Shown here piece after piece: positions 8,639 through 17,825 of a stretch of DNA of 37,999 nt. A program made the position numbers and the translations under genes. The notes below the pieces were generated by a model, which was not told where the DNA came from, made no database searches, and saw only the letters and a list, made by a program, of their open reading frames with translations. Source of the DNA: an uncultured Desulfovibrionaceae bacterium. GTDB lineage: Bacteria; Desulfobacterota; Desulfovibrionia; Desulfovibrionales; Desulfovibrionaceae. Every line of letters begins with the position of its first letter. The stretch's first letter is position 1. The DNA is taken from NCBI GenBank assembly GCA_944325195.1, contig CALUZB010000018.1, positions 1 through 37,999 of the forward strand, given 5' to 3'.

Positions 8639-9010
8639 ATGCCTACTATTAACCAACTGATCAGGAACGAGCGCAAAGCGGTGGTCAAACGCAAAAAGAC
8701 CCCCGCGCTTCAGGCCTGCCCCCAGCGTCGCGGCGTGTGCACCCGCGTGTACACCACTACTCCCAAGAAGCCCAACTCCGCGCTTCGTAAGGTTGCCCGT
8801 GTGCGTTTGACCAACGGCCTTGAAGTTACCGCCTATATTCCGGGTGAAGGCCACAACCTGCAGGAGCACTCGGTTGTGCTCATCCGCGGCGGCCGCGTAA
8901 AAGACCTTCCCGGTGTGCGTTACCACATTATTCGAGGCACTCTCGACGCCTCTGGTGTGGCCGACCGCCGTCAAGGCCGTTCCAAGTACGGCGCCAAACG
9001 GCCCAAGTAG
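8639..9010 (+). CDS. rpsL: 30S ribosomal protein S12
   Basis: A 123-residue protein, the usual length, with near-universal S12 sequence: [18 protein letters not shown] core (here [15 protein letters not shown]), [23 protein letters not shown] in the middle and SKYGAKRPK at the end. S12 sits at the decoding centre and monitors codon-anticodon pairing. Both lysines linked to streptomycin resistance (in PKKPNS and GRVKDLP) are the wild-type Lys. A strong ribosome site, GGAGGG, lies 5 bases upstream. It is first in the rpsL-rpsG-fusA cluster. Confidence 0.98.
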   Translation: MPTINQLIRNERKAVVKRKKTPALQACPQRRGVCTRVYTTTPKKPNSALRKVARVRLTNGLEVTAYIPGEGHNLQEHSVVLIRGGRVKDLPGVRYHIIRGTLDASGVADRRQGRSKYGAKRPK

Positions 9011-9123
9011 TATTTACAAGGTGGCATAGCTTAGGCTAAGACGGTACAGCCAATCTTCATCATTAAGCAATAAGACAAGCTGTTATTGAATTGCCTGAGA
9101 CCACTGCAGCACCGCTTAAAATG

Positions 9124-9152
9124 TTGACATGCCTGAACTCTACCTGCATAAG
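9124..9152 (+). promoter_or_regulatory. Possible secondary promoter before rpsG
   Basis: TTGACA at 9124-9129, a 17-base spacer and CATAAG at 9147-9152, in the unusually long 239-base gap between rpsL and rpsG. The -35 is perfect and the -10 matches four of six bases, so an internal promoter is plausible but not certain. Confidence 0.35.
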
Positions 9153-9249
9153 TGGATTCGAGTTCGGCGTTTGTCGGGGTGAGGCGTAAGCTTTGTCCCT
9201 GGAGCGGAAAACGTTCCTAAATAACCAAAATTAACCTTAGGGAGTTAAT

Positions 9250-9720
9250 ATGCCTCGTAAAGGACCAGTACCCAAGCGGGAAATTCTTCCCGATCCCATT
9301 TACAACAGCCGCCTGGTCGCCCGGTTCGTAAACCGTCTGATGCACAACGGCAAAAAAGGTGTGGCCGAAAAAATTCTTTACCAATCTCTTGATCTGCTGG
9401 CCGAACGCACCAGTGAAGAGCCGATTAAAGCTTTTGAGAAGGCTCTGGATAATGTAAAGCCACAAATGGAAATCAAATCACGCCGTGTGGGCGGTGCTAC
9501 CTATCAGGTGCCTATGGAAGTGCGCCCGGAACGGCAGATCTCACTCAGTATCCGCTGGCTGATCACCAACGCCCGCTCCCGTGGTGAAAAAGGCATGGTG
9601 AACAAGCTTTCCGCGGAGTTGGTCGACGCCTACAATAATCGTGGCGGCGCTGTGAAGAAAAAAGAAGACACCCATCGCATGGCTGAAGCCAACAAGGCTT
9701 TTGCCCATTTCCGTTGGTAA
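9250..9720 (+). CDS. rpsG: 30S ribosomal protein S7
   Basis: A 156-residue protein, the normal length for S7, starting [15 protein letters not shown] and containing [16 protein letters not shown] and [20 protein letters not shown], typical of the family. S7 nucleates assembly of the 30S head on 16S rRNA and lies near the mRNA exit channel. Ribosome site AGGGAG is just upstream (about 9239). In E. coli S7 represses its own operon; whether the long rpsL-rpsG gap here carries an equivalent site cannot be judged by eye. fusA follows after 12 bases. Confidence 0.98.
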   Translation: MPRKGPVPKREILPDPIYNSRLVARFVNRLMHNGKKGVAEKILYQSLDLLAERTSEEPIKAFEKALDNVKPQMEIKSRRVGGATYQVPMEVRPERQISLSIRWLITNARSRGEKGMVNKLSAELVDAYNNRGGAVKKKEDTHRMAEANKAFAHFRW

Positions 9721-9732
9721 TTGGAGTGAAAT

Positions 9733-11808
9733 GTGGCACGTACTGTAGATATTCCCATGCAACGCAACATCGGCATCATGGCCCACATTGATGCCGGTAA
9801 AACCACTGTTACTGAGCGTATCCTGTTTTATACAGGCGTAACCCATAAAATTGGTGAAACCCACGACGGTGAAGCCACCATGGACTGGATGGAGCAAGAG
9901 CAGGAACGCGGTATTACCATTACCTCCGCCGCCACTACCTGTACTTGGCGCAATCACATGATCAACATCATTGATACTCCCGGTCACGTGGATTTTACCA
10001 TGGAAGTGGAACGTTCGCTGCGTGTGCTCGACGGCGCAGTGGCTGTGTTTGACGCAGTGGCCGGGGTTGAACCTCAGTCTGAAACGGTGTGGCGTCAGGC
10101 CAACCGCTATGGGGTTCCGCGCATTTGTTTCGTAAACAAAATGGACCGCATCGGTTCGAACTATTTCCGTTGCGTAGACATGATCGTTGAACGGCTTAAG
10201 GCAAAGCCTCTGGTAATGCAACTCCCCATTGGTTCGGAAGACCTGTTTGAGGGTGTGGTTGACTTGGTTACCGGAAAAGCTCTCTTCTTTGAAAAAGCCA
10301 CTGTGGCCACTAACATGGTGGAAAAGGAAATCCCGGCTGACTTGCAGTCTCTTTATAAAGAAAAACGCGCCGAGTTGCTGGAAGCTGTTGCCGAAGAAGA
10401 TGAAGCGCTGATGGATAAATACCTTGCCGGCGAGGAACTCAGCGTTGAGGAAATCAAAGCAGGTATACGCAAGGCCACCATTGCCCAACATGTGGTGCCG
10501 GTGCTTTGTGGTTCTGCTTTTAAAAACGTGGGGGTACAGCCTCTGCTGGATGCTGTGGTTGATTACCTGCCTTCTCCTCTGGAAATTACACAGATGACCG
10601 GAGTTGACCCCAGCGATGAAGAAGTTATGATCACCTGTCATTGCGACGACAAAGAGCCGCTTGCCGGGTTGGTATTTAAACTCTTCTCAGACCCGTACAT
10701 CGGACACCTTTACTTCTTCCGTATTTATTCCGGTACGGTTGAGTCCGGCATGACTGTACTGAATGCCAATACCGGCAAAAAAGAACGTATCGGTCGTCTT
10801 CTGAAGATGCACGCAAATAAGCGTGAAGAAATCAAATGGGCCGGTGCCGGTGATATTGTGGCTTTGGTAGGACTTAAGTCCGCATCGACCGGGGATACAC
10901 TTTGCGATGAGTCCCGCCCGGTGAAGCTTGAAAGCATGGATATGCCCGAGCCGGTCATTGAAGTGGCCATTGAACCCAAAACCAAGCCTGACCGTGACGC
11001 CTTGTCTGCTGCTCTGGCCAAGCTTGCCAAGGAAGACCCTTCCTTCCGCGTGAAAGGCGATGAGGAAACAGGCCAAACCCTGATTGCGGGCATGGGTGAG
11101 CTGCACCTGGAAATCATTGTTGACCGTCTGGTGCGTGAGTTCAGTGTAAACGCTAACGTGGGCAAGCCCCAGGTAGCGTATCGCGAAACCATTACCAAGC
11201 CAGCGAAGTCTGATACAAAACACGTCAAGCAGTCCGGCGGACGCGGTCAATATGGTCACGCGGTGATTGAAATTGAGCCGAACCCAGGCAATGGCTACGA
11301 GTTTATAAACTCGATTACCGGTGGTGTTATCCCTAAAGAGTATATACCGGCCATTGATAAAGGTATTCAGGACGCCTTGAAGAGCGGTGTAGCTGCTGGC
11401 TTCCCGGTAGTGGACATCAAGGTTAACCTGGTATTTGGTTCCTACCACGAAGTAGACTCCTCTGAACAGGCATTCTATGTAACCGGCTCTATGGCGGTGA
11501 AAGACGCCATGCGCCAAGCTTCTCCTGTGCTGCTTGAGCCGATTATGGATGTGGAAGTGGTTACCCCGGACGATTACCTTGGTGATGTAATGGGCGATCT
11601 GACCGGACGCCGCGGCAAGGTGCAAAACATGGAGGCCCGGGGTGGTTCGCAGGCCGTGCGGGCTCAGGTTCCTTTGGCCCAAATGTTCGGCTATGCAACC
11701 GACTTGCGCTCAAAAACCCAAGGGCGCGCCACCTTTACTATGCAGTTTGACCACTATGAGCGGGTTCCACAATCTCTTGCCGATGAGATTATCAAAAGCC
11801 GTTCGTAA
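9733..11808 (+). CDS. fusA: Elongation factor G
   Basis: A 691-residue translocase GTPase. G1 is [14 protein letters not shown] (about 17-30), followed by the switch segment [12 protein letters not shown]3 DTPGHVDF and G4 NKMD. Domains IV and V carry [12 protein letters not shown] and [17 protein letters not shown] drives tRNA-mRNA translocation and, with ribosome recycling factor, ribosome splitting. The start is GTG 9733: the overlapping ATG at 9731 is in the wrong frame, and TTGGAG at 9721 is well placed for the GTG. It is last in the str operon; tuf does not follow, unlike in E. coli. A strong hairpin follows at 11829. Confidence 0.98.
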   Translation: MARTVDIPMQRNIGIMAHIDAGKTTVTERILFYTGVTHKIGETHDGEATMDWMEQEQERGITITSAATTCTWRNHMINIIDTPGHVDFTMEVERSLRVLDGAVAVFDAVAGVEPQSETVWRQANRYGVPRICFVNKMDRIGSNYFRCVDMIVERLKAKPLVMQLPIGSEDLFEGVVDLVTGKALFFEKATVATNMVEKEIPADLQSLYKEKRAELLEAVAEEDEALMDKYLAGEELSVEEIKAGIRKATIAQHVVPVLCGSAFKNVGVQPLLDAVVDYLPSPLEITQMTGVDPSDEEVMITCHCDDKEPLAGLVFKLFSDPYIGHLYFFRIYSGTVESGMTVLNANTGKKERIGRLLKMHANKREEIKWAGAGDIVALVGLKSASTGDTLCDESRPVKLESMDMPEPVIEVAIEPKTKPDRDALSAALAKLAKEDPSFRVKGDEETGQTLIAGMGELHLEIIVDRLVREFSVNANVGKPQVAYRETITKPAKSDTKHVKQSGGRGQYGHAVIEIEPNPGNGYEFINSITGGVIPKEYIPAIDKGIQDALKSGVAAGFPVVDIKVNLVFGSYHEVDSSEQAFYVTGSMAVKDAMRQASPVLLEPIMDVEVVTPDDYLGDVMGDLTGRRGKVQNMEARGGSQAVRAQVPLAQMFGYATDLRSKTQGRATFTMQFDHYERVPQSLADEIIKSRS

Positions 11809-11828
11809 AATCTGCTCAATGTAAATAT

Positions 11829-11858
11829 GACCGGCGGGGTCACAAAACCCCGCCGGTC
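11829..11858 (+). terminator. Terminator of the str operon
   Basis: A perfect 12-bp GC-rich stem (GACCGGCGGGGT / ACCCCGCCGGTC) with a 6-base loop, 20 bases after fusA. The following T-tract is weak (AGAGTTT). Confidence 0.8.
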
Positions 11859-11861
11859 AGA

Positions 11862-12379
11862 GTTTATGTAGTACCAAGGACGTTGGAATAAACCTTTTAA
11901 AACTATTCCAGTAATGCGAGAGCAGATTCAGAATTCTCACACAAGGAAATTCGTCAGCTTCGTTATTGCCCATAGTAAAGCGGTTCCGTCCATGCTTTAC
12001 CTAAGAATAGTTAAAGAGTTTTTTAGAGTTTTTTAGAGTTTTAACTTTAAATAAAACTCTGTGGTGGAAGCGAGAGCAGCCCCCACATGGGACACCGCCC
12101 CTGATGTCCGGCTGGACACATTGTCATGTCCCGCCGGGTTTAAAGCAAGGCAAAATACACTTTTGCTGTGTTTAAGGGGTGTGACGACTTTGCAATTGAG
12201 GACAATTCAAAGCCAATCTGCTCTGGCGGCTTGGGTAAATGACGTTTTGTTCAAATGGGAACCCGCATGATGTATTCACCGCATCGGGGCACACAGGCAA
12301 AACGCTTTTACTACAAATCCGCTGTAATATCTGGAGCGTACAGCCCAGACGACTTTGACATCCAGTTAAGAGAGATTTT
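11862..12379. other. Intergenic region without a supported gene
   Basis: About 500 bases between the fusA terminator and the antiporter gene. It holds the AGAGTTTTTT repeats (12015-12060). A frame open at 12061-12270 starts with GTG, lacks a ribosome site and looks like no known protein. Several short GTCC/GGAC pairings occur near 12090-12130. I cannot tie them to a known riboswitch. Confidence 0.5.
12015..12060 (+). repeat. Short tandem repeat of AGAGTTTTTT ending in a hairpin
   Basis: AGAGTTTTTT occurs at 12015-12024 and 12025-12034, with a third partial copy at 12035-12042. The last copy can pair with AAAACTCT at 12053-12060 (8-bp stem, 10-base loop). Confidence 0.6.
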
Positions 12380-13966
12380 ATGGATAACGCCGGCTACCTT
12401 GCCTTTATCCCCCCTTTGCTGGCCATTATACTGGCCCTGTTAACCAAGGACGTACTGGTTTCACTGGTATTGGGCATTGCTTCAGGCTTGCTGATTGTGG
12501 CGGGCGGCAATCCCCTTGATGCATTCCTTAATCTGGCAGACCTCATGGCCGACAAGGCCGGAGACAGTTGGAACATCCGCATTCTGCTTTTTTGTGGTCT
12601 GCTGGGCGGCTTGGTGGGATTGCTCACCAAAGCCGGTTCAGCCCGTGCTTTTGGAACATGGGCATCTCACTTTATCAAAGGACGACGCAGTGCGCAGTTT
12701 TTTACCTGGCTCTGCGGTCTGTTCATATTTATTGATGACTATTTCAACGCCCTGACTGTGGGAACAGTCATGCGCCCTGTATCCGACGCCCGTGGAATTT
12801 CACGGGCTAAGCTTGCTTATATTCTGGATTCAACGGCAGCGCCGGTTTGCATTCTTGCCCCCGTATCCAGTTGGGTGGTTACCGTTATTTCACAAATCCG
12901 CGGCTCCAGCGGCTTCAGTGATCTTGGAGTAGGAGAAATGAGCTTTTTCCTGATGCTTATCCCCTACAATGTTTATGCCTTGCTGGCCTTGATCATGGTG
13001 CTGTTGGTGGCTTTAAGCGGACGAGATTTCGGTCCCATGGCCAAAAGTGAGCGACGCGCCGCCCGCGGTAATTTTTATGATGAACAACGCTATGGTCAGG
13101 CCCCCGGCGATATGCAGGAGGAAGGCAATAGCTCACGTGCTGTATGGTATGACATGGCTCTGCCCATGTTTGTGCTTATTGCAGCTTGTCTTGTAGCCTT
13201 CCCTTTGACCACCTATATGGGCCTTGAGGAGGGTGAAACCATGCCGTTAATCGATGCCTTCCGAAATACAGATGCCTCAAAGGCTTTGTTGTACGGAATA
13301 GTTTTTACCCTGATCTTTTCTTACATCTACTTTACTCTGCGTCGGGTTCTCAGTCTCAAACAGACCTCTGAAGCCATAATCGACGGCGTGCGCGCCATGT
13401 TGCCGGCCTTGGTCATTTTAATCCTTGCCTGGTCAATCGGACATGTAATCAGCAAGCCATTAAGCGAGGGCGGATTGGGCCTGCCCTTGGTTATTGATCA
13501 AATGCTCCGGGGCAGCACGTTGCCTCTCTGGGTACTGCCGCTTTGCGTCTTCCTGCTTTCCGGCGGCATAGCCTTTGCCACGGGTACCAGTTGGGGTACT
13601 TTCGGCATTATGATCCCCATTGTGCTCCCCACGTCGATTTCACTGGCGGAAACCATGGGACTGAGCGGTAACGAGCTTCTGCAGTGCACGCTTATAGGCG
13701 TAAGTGCCGTACTTTCCGGAGCTGTATTCGGTGACCACGCAAGCCCTATTTCAGATACTACTATTCTTTCCAGTGCAGGCGCCAGTTGTCCTCACCTTGA
13801 ACATGTAGCCACTCAACTGCCCTATGCCTGCTTTGTAGCAATCTGCTCCGGGGTAGGCATTATTGTCAGTGCCTATAGCCTCACCCCTTGGGTTGGCCTG
13901 CTTACAGCCTTACTTTGCTTCATACCCGGATTCCTTATCCTGACCAGAAGAAAAAAGCATGTCTGA
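12380..13966 (+). CDS. NhaC-family Na+/H+ antiporter
   Basis: A 528-residue multi-pass membrane protein with about 12 hydrophobic segments. Family hallmarks are FIFIDDYFNALTVGTVMRP (about 114-132), LDSTAAPVCILAPVSSW (about 149-165) and, near the C-terminus, GDHASPISDTTILSSAGA. Members exchange sodium for protons across the inner membrane or carry related ions or amines; the substrate cannot be told from sequence. The start ATG follows AGAGAG. A hydrophilic loop (about 215-255) separates two halves. The gene stands alone, with a palindromic terminator 13 bases after the stop. The link to the next exporter gene is positional only. Confidence 0.88.
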   Translation: MDNAGYLAFIPPLLAIILALLTKDVLVSLVLGIASGLLIVAGGNPLDAFLNLADLMADKAGDSWNIRILLFCGLLGGLVGLLTKAGSARAFGTWASHFIKGRRSAQFFTWLCGLFIFIDDYFNALTVGTVMRPVSDARGISRAKLAYILDSTAAPVCILAPVSSWVVTVISQIRGSSGFSDLGVGEMSFFLMLIPYNVYALLALIMVLLVALSGRDFGPMAKSERRAARGNFYDEQRYGQAPGDMQEEGNSSRAVWYDMALPMFVLIAACLVAFPLTTYMGLEEGETMPLIDAFRNTDASKALLYGIVFTLIFSYIYFTLRRVLSLKQTSEAIIDGVRAMLPALVILILAWSIGHVISKPLSEGGLGLPLVIDQMLRGSTLPLWVLPLCVFLLSGGIAFATGTSWGTFGIMIPIVLPTSISLAETMGLSGNELLQCTLIGVSAVLSGAVFGDHASPISDTTILSSAGASCPHLEHVATQLPYACFVAICSGVGIIVSAYSLTPWVGLLTALLCFIPGFLILTRRKKHV

Positions 13967-13978
13967 ATGTTGTCATTG

Positions 13979-14008
13979 AAAGAGCCGCGGGATATCCCGC
14001 GGCTCTTT
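13979..14008 (+). terminator. Terminator after the antiporter gene
   Basis: A perfect 30-base palindrome (13979-14008, half-site AAAGAGCCGCGGGAT) whose 3' arm ends in TTT and continues into TTC. It should fold as a long GC-rich hairpin. Confidence 0.75.
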
Positions 14009-14160
14009 TCAGATTAATATACGACTTTGCTGCTTTGGAATGCTGAATGGCCACCAGGATTGAGAGGTATGACAGATTTGTCGGAAACCTTTCTACAATT
14101 TCAGGCAACATGAAAATTGAATATTGCCAGCCAGTGCGCATCAGGGTATAAAGTCTGCGT

Positions 14161-14775
14161 ATGATTGAACAGCCATTAGCTTTTTTAGCCGCGACCCTTG
14201 CGCTGGTTCTAACGCCCGGACCTGATCAAGCATATATTTTAGGCCGCACTCTCAGTCAGGGCCGAACAATCGGCATATGTTCCGTATTGGGAGTGTGCAG
14301 CGGAGCCATGCTGTACATTCTGGCGGCCGCATTGGGCTTTGCTGTAATTATCAGAACATCAAAGCTGGCTTATAATATTCTGCTCTACGCAGGCGGCGCT
14401 TATCTGTTATTTCTAGGAATAAGCGCCCTGCTGTCGAAGGAAATTTTCAAGCCAAACGGACAAGTTAAAAACACATCAAAGGGGAAAGCATACATTCAGG
14501 GCGTGCTGGTCAATATTCTCAACCCTAAATCAGCGCTTTTTTTTCTCGCGTTTGTTCCCCAGTTTATGGATCCGCTGGCTCCCAATCACTTTTTGGTATT
14601 TATCACTCTAGGCGCTGTTGTAGTTGGCATCGCCATAATTTGGGAGTCTTTTCTGGTCATATTTTCCCACCGCCTGCTGTCTGGTTTTATACGCAGGCCC
14701 GGGGTAGCAAGATTTCTGAATACTTTTATGGGCTTAATATTCATTGGATTGGCTATAAAATTACTTTTCTTCTAA
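14161..14775 (+). CDS. LysE/RhtB family amino acid exporter
   Basis: A 204-residue protein, standard for the family, with about six hydrophobic segments. The N-terminal motif LALVLTPGPDQAYILGRTLSQGR (about 12-34) is the LysE/RhtB signature, and the central VNILNPKSALFFLAFVPQF (about 117-135) is another conserved block. Members export amino acids such as lysine, threonine, homoserine or leucine. The substrate is not predictable here. The ribosome site is weak (AGGG some 14 bases upstream), so the start is less certain. A homoserine dehydrogenase gene lies elsewhere in this window but is not adjacent. Confidence 0.88.
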   Translation: MIEQPLAFLAATLALVLTPGPDQAYILGRTLSQGRTIGICSVLGVCSGAMLYILAAALGFAVIIRTSKLAYNILLYAGGAYLLFLGISALLSKEIFKPNGQVKNTSKGKAYIQGVLVNILNPKSALFFLAFVPQFMDPLAPNHFLVFITLGAVVVGIAIIWESFLVIFSHRLLSGFIRRPGVARFLNTFMGLIFIGLAIKLLFF

Positions 14776-14883
14776 ATCGTCTCCAGAGCATCTATGGACC
14801 ATAACCCACCCCTGTAAATTAAACCAACAGGAAACTCGCTAAAAAGAACCAGCTCTTCAAATATACAAATATATCATAAACCC

Positions 14884-16701
14884 ATGTTCACAATTCCATG
14901 CTTCAACCCAGATAACCAACCCGAATTCCTGCCGATGAGCAGAGAGGAGATGAACGCTTTGGGTTGGCCCCAACTTGATATCCTGTTGATTTCCGGCGAC
15001 GCTTACGTCGATCACCCGGCATTCGGCCCGGCGTTGCTGGGACGCTGGCTGCTGGCCCATGGCTTCAAAGTCGGCATTCTCAGCCAACCGGACTGGAAGT
15101 CCGGCAATCTTTCTATTCTCCAGGAAATGGGAAGACCCCGATTATTTGCCGGAATTACTGCAGGCAGTATGGATTCCATGCTTGCCCATTACACGGCATT
15201 TCGCAAAAAGCGCAAGGACGACGCTTATACGCCCGGCGGCCAGGCCGGGGCCCGCCCGAACAGGGCAAGTCTGGTTTACACCAATCTGGCGCGTCAGGCA
15301 TTTCCTGGTCTGCCTATTATCCTTGGCGGTATTGAAGCTTCTTTGCGCCGAATATCTCATTACGATTTCTGGTCAGACAGCTTACGTAAAAGCATTTTAT
15401 TAGACTCAAAGGCGGACCTGCTTATTTACGGCATGGGAGAAACAAGCCTGCTGGAACTGGCGGTGCGAGCGGACAACTTGGAAAGACAGTTCCCCCAAGA
15501 TTACCTGGAAGGGAAAACGCCACTTCTCAAAGTATGTAAAGATCTCAAAGGCATTGCTTTTGTCGGGAAGACTGAGGACATACCAGACCAATTACATACG
15601 CTTCGTCTGCCCAGTCATCAAGAAATTCTGGATGACCCGAAATATTTGCTGCAAGCAACCATTGACCTTGAACGCCAGGTACACCAGGGCTATCGCACCG
15701 CCGTTCAGGAGACTGATGGACGCCTGGTGCTGGTAAATCCGCCGTCTCAGTCCTTAAGTGGAGAAGAGATGGACCGCCTGTACAGCCTTCCCTTTGCCCG
15801 CGCGGCTCATCCGGCCTATACCCAAACCATACCTGCCCTGGAGATGTTAAAAACAAGCATCACCTCGCACCGCGGCTGTGGCGGCGGCTGCTCATTTTGC
15901 TCACTTGCCTTGCACCAGGGACGGATTATTTCCTCCAGAAGCGAAAACTCAATTCTTGAAGAGCTTCAAGGTATGGTGCAACACCTACCCAAAGGGCGAC
16001 GCGCAAAACAACGCGGCTTGGCTGTAAGCGATATTGGGGGGCCCACAGTAAACATGTGGGGGGCATTATGCGAATTTACGCCGGCAACTTGCACGCGTGC
16101 CAGTTGCCTGTTTCCGACTATTTGTCCCGGCTTCAGAGCAAATCAGAAAAAGCATGTGAAGATGTTGCGCAAAGCCAGAGCAAAACCGGGAATAAGCCAG
16201 ATAAGAATAAGCAGCGGCTTACGTTATGATTTGGGAATGAGGGAGCAAGAGGCACTGAAAGCCTACATCAGCGAATTTATCGGTGGTCAGCTTAAAGTTG
16301 CCCCAGAGCATACCAGTGATAGTGTACTGGAATTAATGCGTAAACCGGCGCGGGGCATTTTTGAAGTCTTTCTGAATAATTTTGTAAGGACCAGTCGTTG
16401 CGCTGCTAAAGATCAATACGTCGTTCCTTACCTGATGAGCGGATTTCCCGGTTGTAATGACGGTGATATGCGCGCCTTGGGCGTCTGGCTGGCCAAACGC
16501 GGCTGGCGCCCCCAACAGGTGCAATGTTTCATTCCAACCCCAGGAACAGTAGCTACGGCTATGTACTACAGCCGCATGGACCCAGCCGGAAATATCATTT
16601 ATGTGGCCCGCACAGATGCAGAGCGTTTGCGGCAACACCAAATCCTGCTGGGCAAAGACCCCTTAGGGCTTGCGAAGCTGGCCAGGCAGAAGAAAACCTG
16701 A
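14884..16701 (+). CDS. YgiQ-family radical SAM protein (UPF0313)
   Basis: A 605-residue protein. The radical SAM cluster motif is Cys332-GGG-Cys336-SF-Cys339, the CxxxCxxC spacing. The N-terminal half holds the family block GDAYVDHPAFGPALLGRWL (about 39-57) and GGIEASLRRISHYDFWSD (about 148-165). KVAPEHTSD and FIPTPGTVATAMYYS are typical of the C-terminal half. The family is widespread with no established reaction; a 4Fe-4S cluster and S-adenosylmethionine are expected. It is shorter than E. coli YgiQ (about 740 residues), mainly for lack of the C-terminal tail. The start is uncertain: ATG 14884 has no clear ribosome site, and ATG 14935 (MSREEM) is the alternative, but residues before it (FLPM) look conserved. 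Confidence 0.9.
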   Translation: MFTIPCFNPDNQPEFLPMSREEMNALGWPQLDILLISGDAYVDHPAFGPALLGRWLLAHGFKVGILSQPDWKSGNLSILQEMGRPRLFAGITAGSMDSMLAHYTAFRKKRKDDAYTPGGQAGARPNRASLVYTNLARQAFPGLPIILGGIEASLRRISHYDFWSDSLRKSILLDSKADLLIYGMGETSLLELAVRADNLERQFPQDYLEGKTPLLKVCKDLKGIAFVGKTEDIPDQLHTLRLPSHQEILDDPKYLLQATIDLERQVHQGYRTAVQETDGRLVLVNPPSQSLSGEEMDRLYSLPFARAAHPAYTQTIPALEMLKTSITSHRGCGGGCSFCSLALHQGRIISSRSENSILEELQGMVQHLPKGRRAKQRGLAVSDIGGPTVNMWGALCEFTPATCTRASCLFPTICPGFRANQKKHVKMLRKARAKPGISQIRISSGLRYDLGMREQEALKAYISEFIGGQLKVAPEHTSDSVLELMRKPARGIFEVFLNNFVRTSRCAAKDQYVVPYLMSGFPGCNDGDMRALGVWLAKRGWRPQQVQCFIPTPGTVATAMYYSRMDPAGNIIYVARTDAERLRQHQILLGKDPLGLAKLARQKKT

Positions 16702-16784
16702 CTCCTCACTTAAGATTAACCAATTAAACCCCGTCTGACCTCATGTATATTCAATTCAGCAGTATTTACCAGGCGAACCAAGCA

Positions 16785-16827
16785 GAACAAAAAAAACAAA
16801 AAGCTGCCGTAAAAAGCTACGGCAGCT
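16785..16827 (-). terminator. Terminator of the flgM operon
   Basis: A perfect 10-bp stem (AGCTGCCGTA / TACGGCAGCT, 16802-16811 with 16818-16827) and a 6-base loop. On the minus strand it is followed by TTTTTGTTTTTTTTG, a strong intrinsic terminator about 30 bases past flgM. Confidence 0.88.
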
Positions 16828-16857
16828 CAATCAGCAATGCGGTCAAACTAAAAATTA

Positions 16858-17172
16858 CTAAAGTCCCAACAAATCACCGTCTTCACTAAGCAATCTCAAA
16901 GCAATCTGCTTGGTATCAATCTTGTATTCGCCGCTGCTTATCTGAGCTTTAATGGCGGCCACTTTATCCGCTCTTGTTCCAGGAGCGGACATAGCCGTCG
17001 AGAAAGCTTCCGCATACAGTCTGGCCTCATCGCTTACCGTACTGTGATCTCCACCACTCCGCACTGTGTCGGTTGCCGACCTGCGCTCACGTTCTGCTCT
17101 TACCTGATTATTTCTTTCTGATTGTTCCAACTTGGCATATGGATCCAAACCGTATAAATTTTTTATTTGCAT
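16858..17172 (-). CDS. flgM: Anti-sigma-28 factor FlgM
   Basis: A 104-residue protein. The C-terminal half carries the FlgM pattern: TVSDEARLYAEAF (about 45-57), then ADKVAAIKAQISSGEYKIDTKQIALRLL (about 68-95). The N-terminal half is charged and likely disordered, as is usual for FlgM. FlgM binds sigma-28 (FliA) and blocks late flagellar transcription until the hook is complete and FlgM is exported. It follows the upstream gene by 18 bases and shares its sigma-28-type promoter at 17613, giving feedback on its own regulator. Its terminator is at 16785. Confidence 0.88.
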   Translation of the reverse strand: MQIKNLYGLDPYAKLEQSERNNQVRAERERRSATDTVRSGGDHSTVSDEARLYAEAFSTAMSAPGTRADKVAAIKAQISSGEYKIDTKQIALRLLSEDGDLLGL

Positions 17173-17190
17173 TGCTGACTTCCTAAAAAA

Positions 17191-17589
17191 TTAAAGCATG
17201 GTTTCGTCCACCTTTTCCAAGGTGATATTCCAAAGACGATTCAACAGCCCGGATGTTTCATAAGAATCAATTTTTACCGGCCCATCCTGTGTTTCCCGAT
17301 AAATTTCAAAATCGAGTTTTGAGGGGGGGAACTTAAAACTCAATTTTTCCCCCAACTCATTTTCCAAACTCTTTTTCACATCCTCTACCACCGGGTTATT
17401 ACTTCCGGAGAATAAGAGATTCTCAAATACTTCCTGAGCAACCCTTTCCACCATGAGTTGCCGTTTTTGGGCGGGATCAACTTCTGAAGACCCCATAAGC
17501 TGCATGTGTCGCCTGATCCTGCGATCAGCGACTAACTGCTTATCATATTGCAACAGCATTCTACGTACGTAAAACGACTTAATAGACAC
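17191..17589 (-). CDS. Conserved hypothetical protein encoded with flgM
   Basis: A 132-residue soluble protein starting at GTG 17589, with AGGGGAG about 9 bases upstream. It is mostly helical, with a basic N-terminus (VRRMLLQYDKQLVADRRIRRHMQL) and a C-terminal part richer in strands (FPPSKLDFEIYRE). I recall a similar hypothetical gene beside flgM in Desulfovibrio but no function for it. The sigma-28-type promoter 24 bases upstream and flgM 18 bases downstream make it a likely late flagellar gene, perhaps a chaperone or assembly factor. The function is inference from position only. Confidence 0.75.
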   Translation of the reverse strand: MSIKSFYVRRMLLQYDKQLVADRRIRRHMQLMGSSEVDPAQKRQLMVERVAQEVFENLLFSGSNNPVVEDVKKSLENELGEKLSFKFPPSKLDFEIYRETQDGPVKIDSYETSGLLNRLWNITLEKVDETML

Positions 17590-17612
17590 TGTATATTTCT
17601 CCCCTGGTTATT

Positions 17613-17639
17613 TCATCGGAAAGATAGGAAAAAACTTTA
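17613..17639 (-). promoter_or_regulatory. Sigma-28 (FliA) type promoter of the flgM operon
   Basis: On the minus strand, TAAAGTTT (17639-17632), exactly 11 bases, then TCCGATGA (17620-17613). The consensus is TAAAGTTT-N11-GCCGATAA: the -35 matches fully and the -10 matches six of eight. Transcription would start near 17606, leaving just enough leader for the AGGGGAG ribosome site. Confidence 0.75.
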
Positions 17640-17825
17640 GGGCATATTCAAAGTATTTATACCAATTTTTTTACGACCAGACACTGAAGCATGCAATATG
17701 CTTAAATCAAACTCCAATCCAGACTGAGAAGAGAAGCAAATTCCAAAATCCATTCGGCAAGTCAACGCAAGTCTTCATCGCTCTTGTGATGTCCTTAAAA
17801 TGTCAGTATATCCAACTGCACCACC

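Noticed and set aside
9541..10641. A 366-codon open frame on the minus strand across rpsG and fusA
   Set aside because: Antisense to two unmistakable genes. Its composition (His/Phe/Asn-rich, no motif) is what a mirror frame of fusA gives.
10687..11682. A 331-codon open frame on the minus strand inside fusA
   Set aside because: A shadow of fusA, with no ribosome site and no protein-like motif.
12062..12180. Possible sodium-responsive riboswitch before the antiporter
   Set aside because: Short GTCC/GGAC pairings exist, but I could not match a known riboswitch consensus. A covariance-model scan would decide.
12061..12270. A 69-codon frame from GTG before the antiporter
   Set aside because: No ribosome site, no hydrophobic or domain pattern, and low-quality composition.
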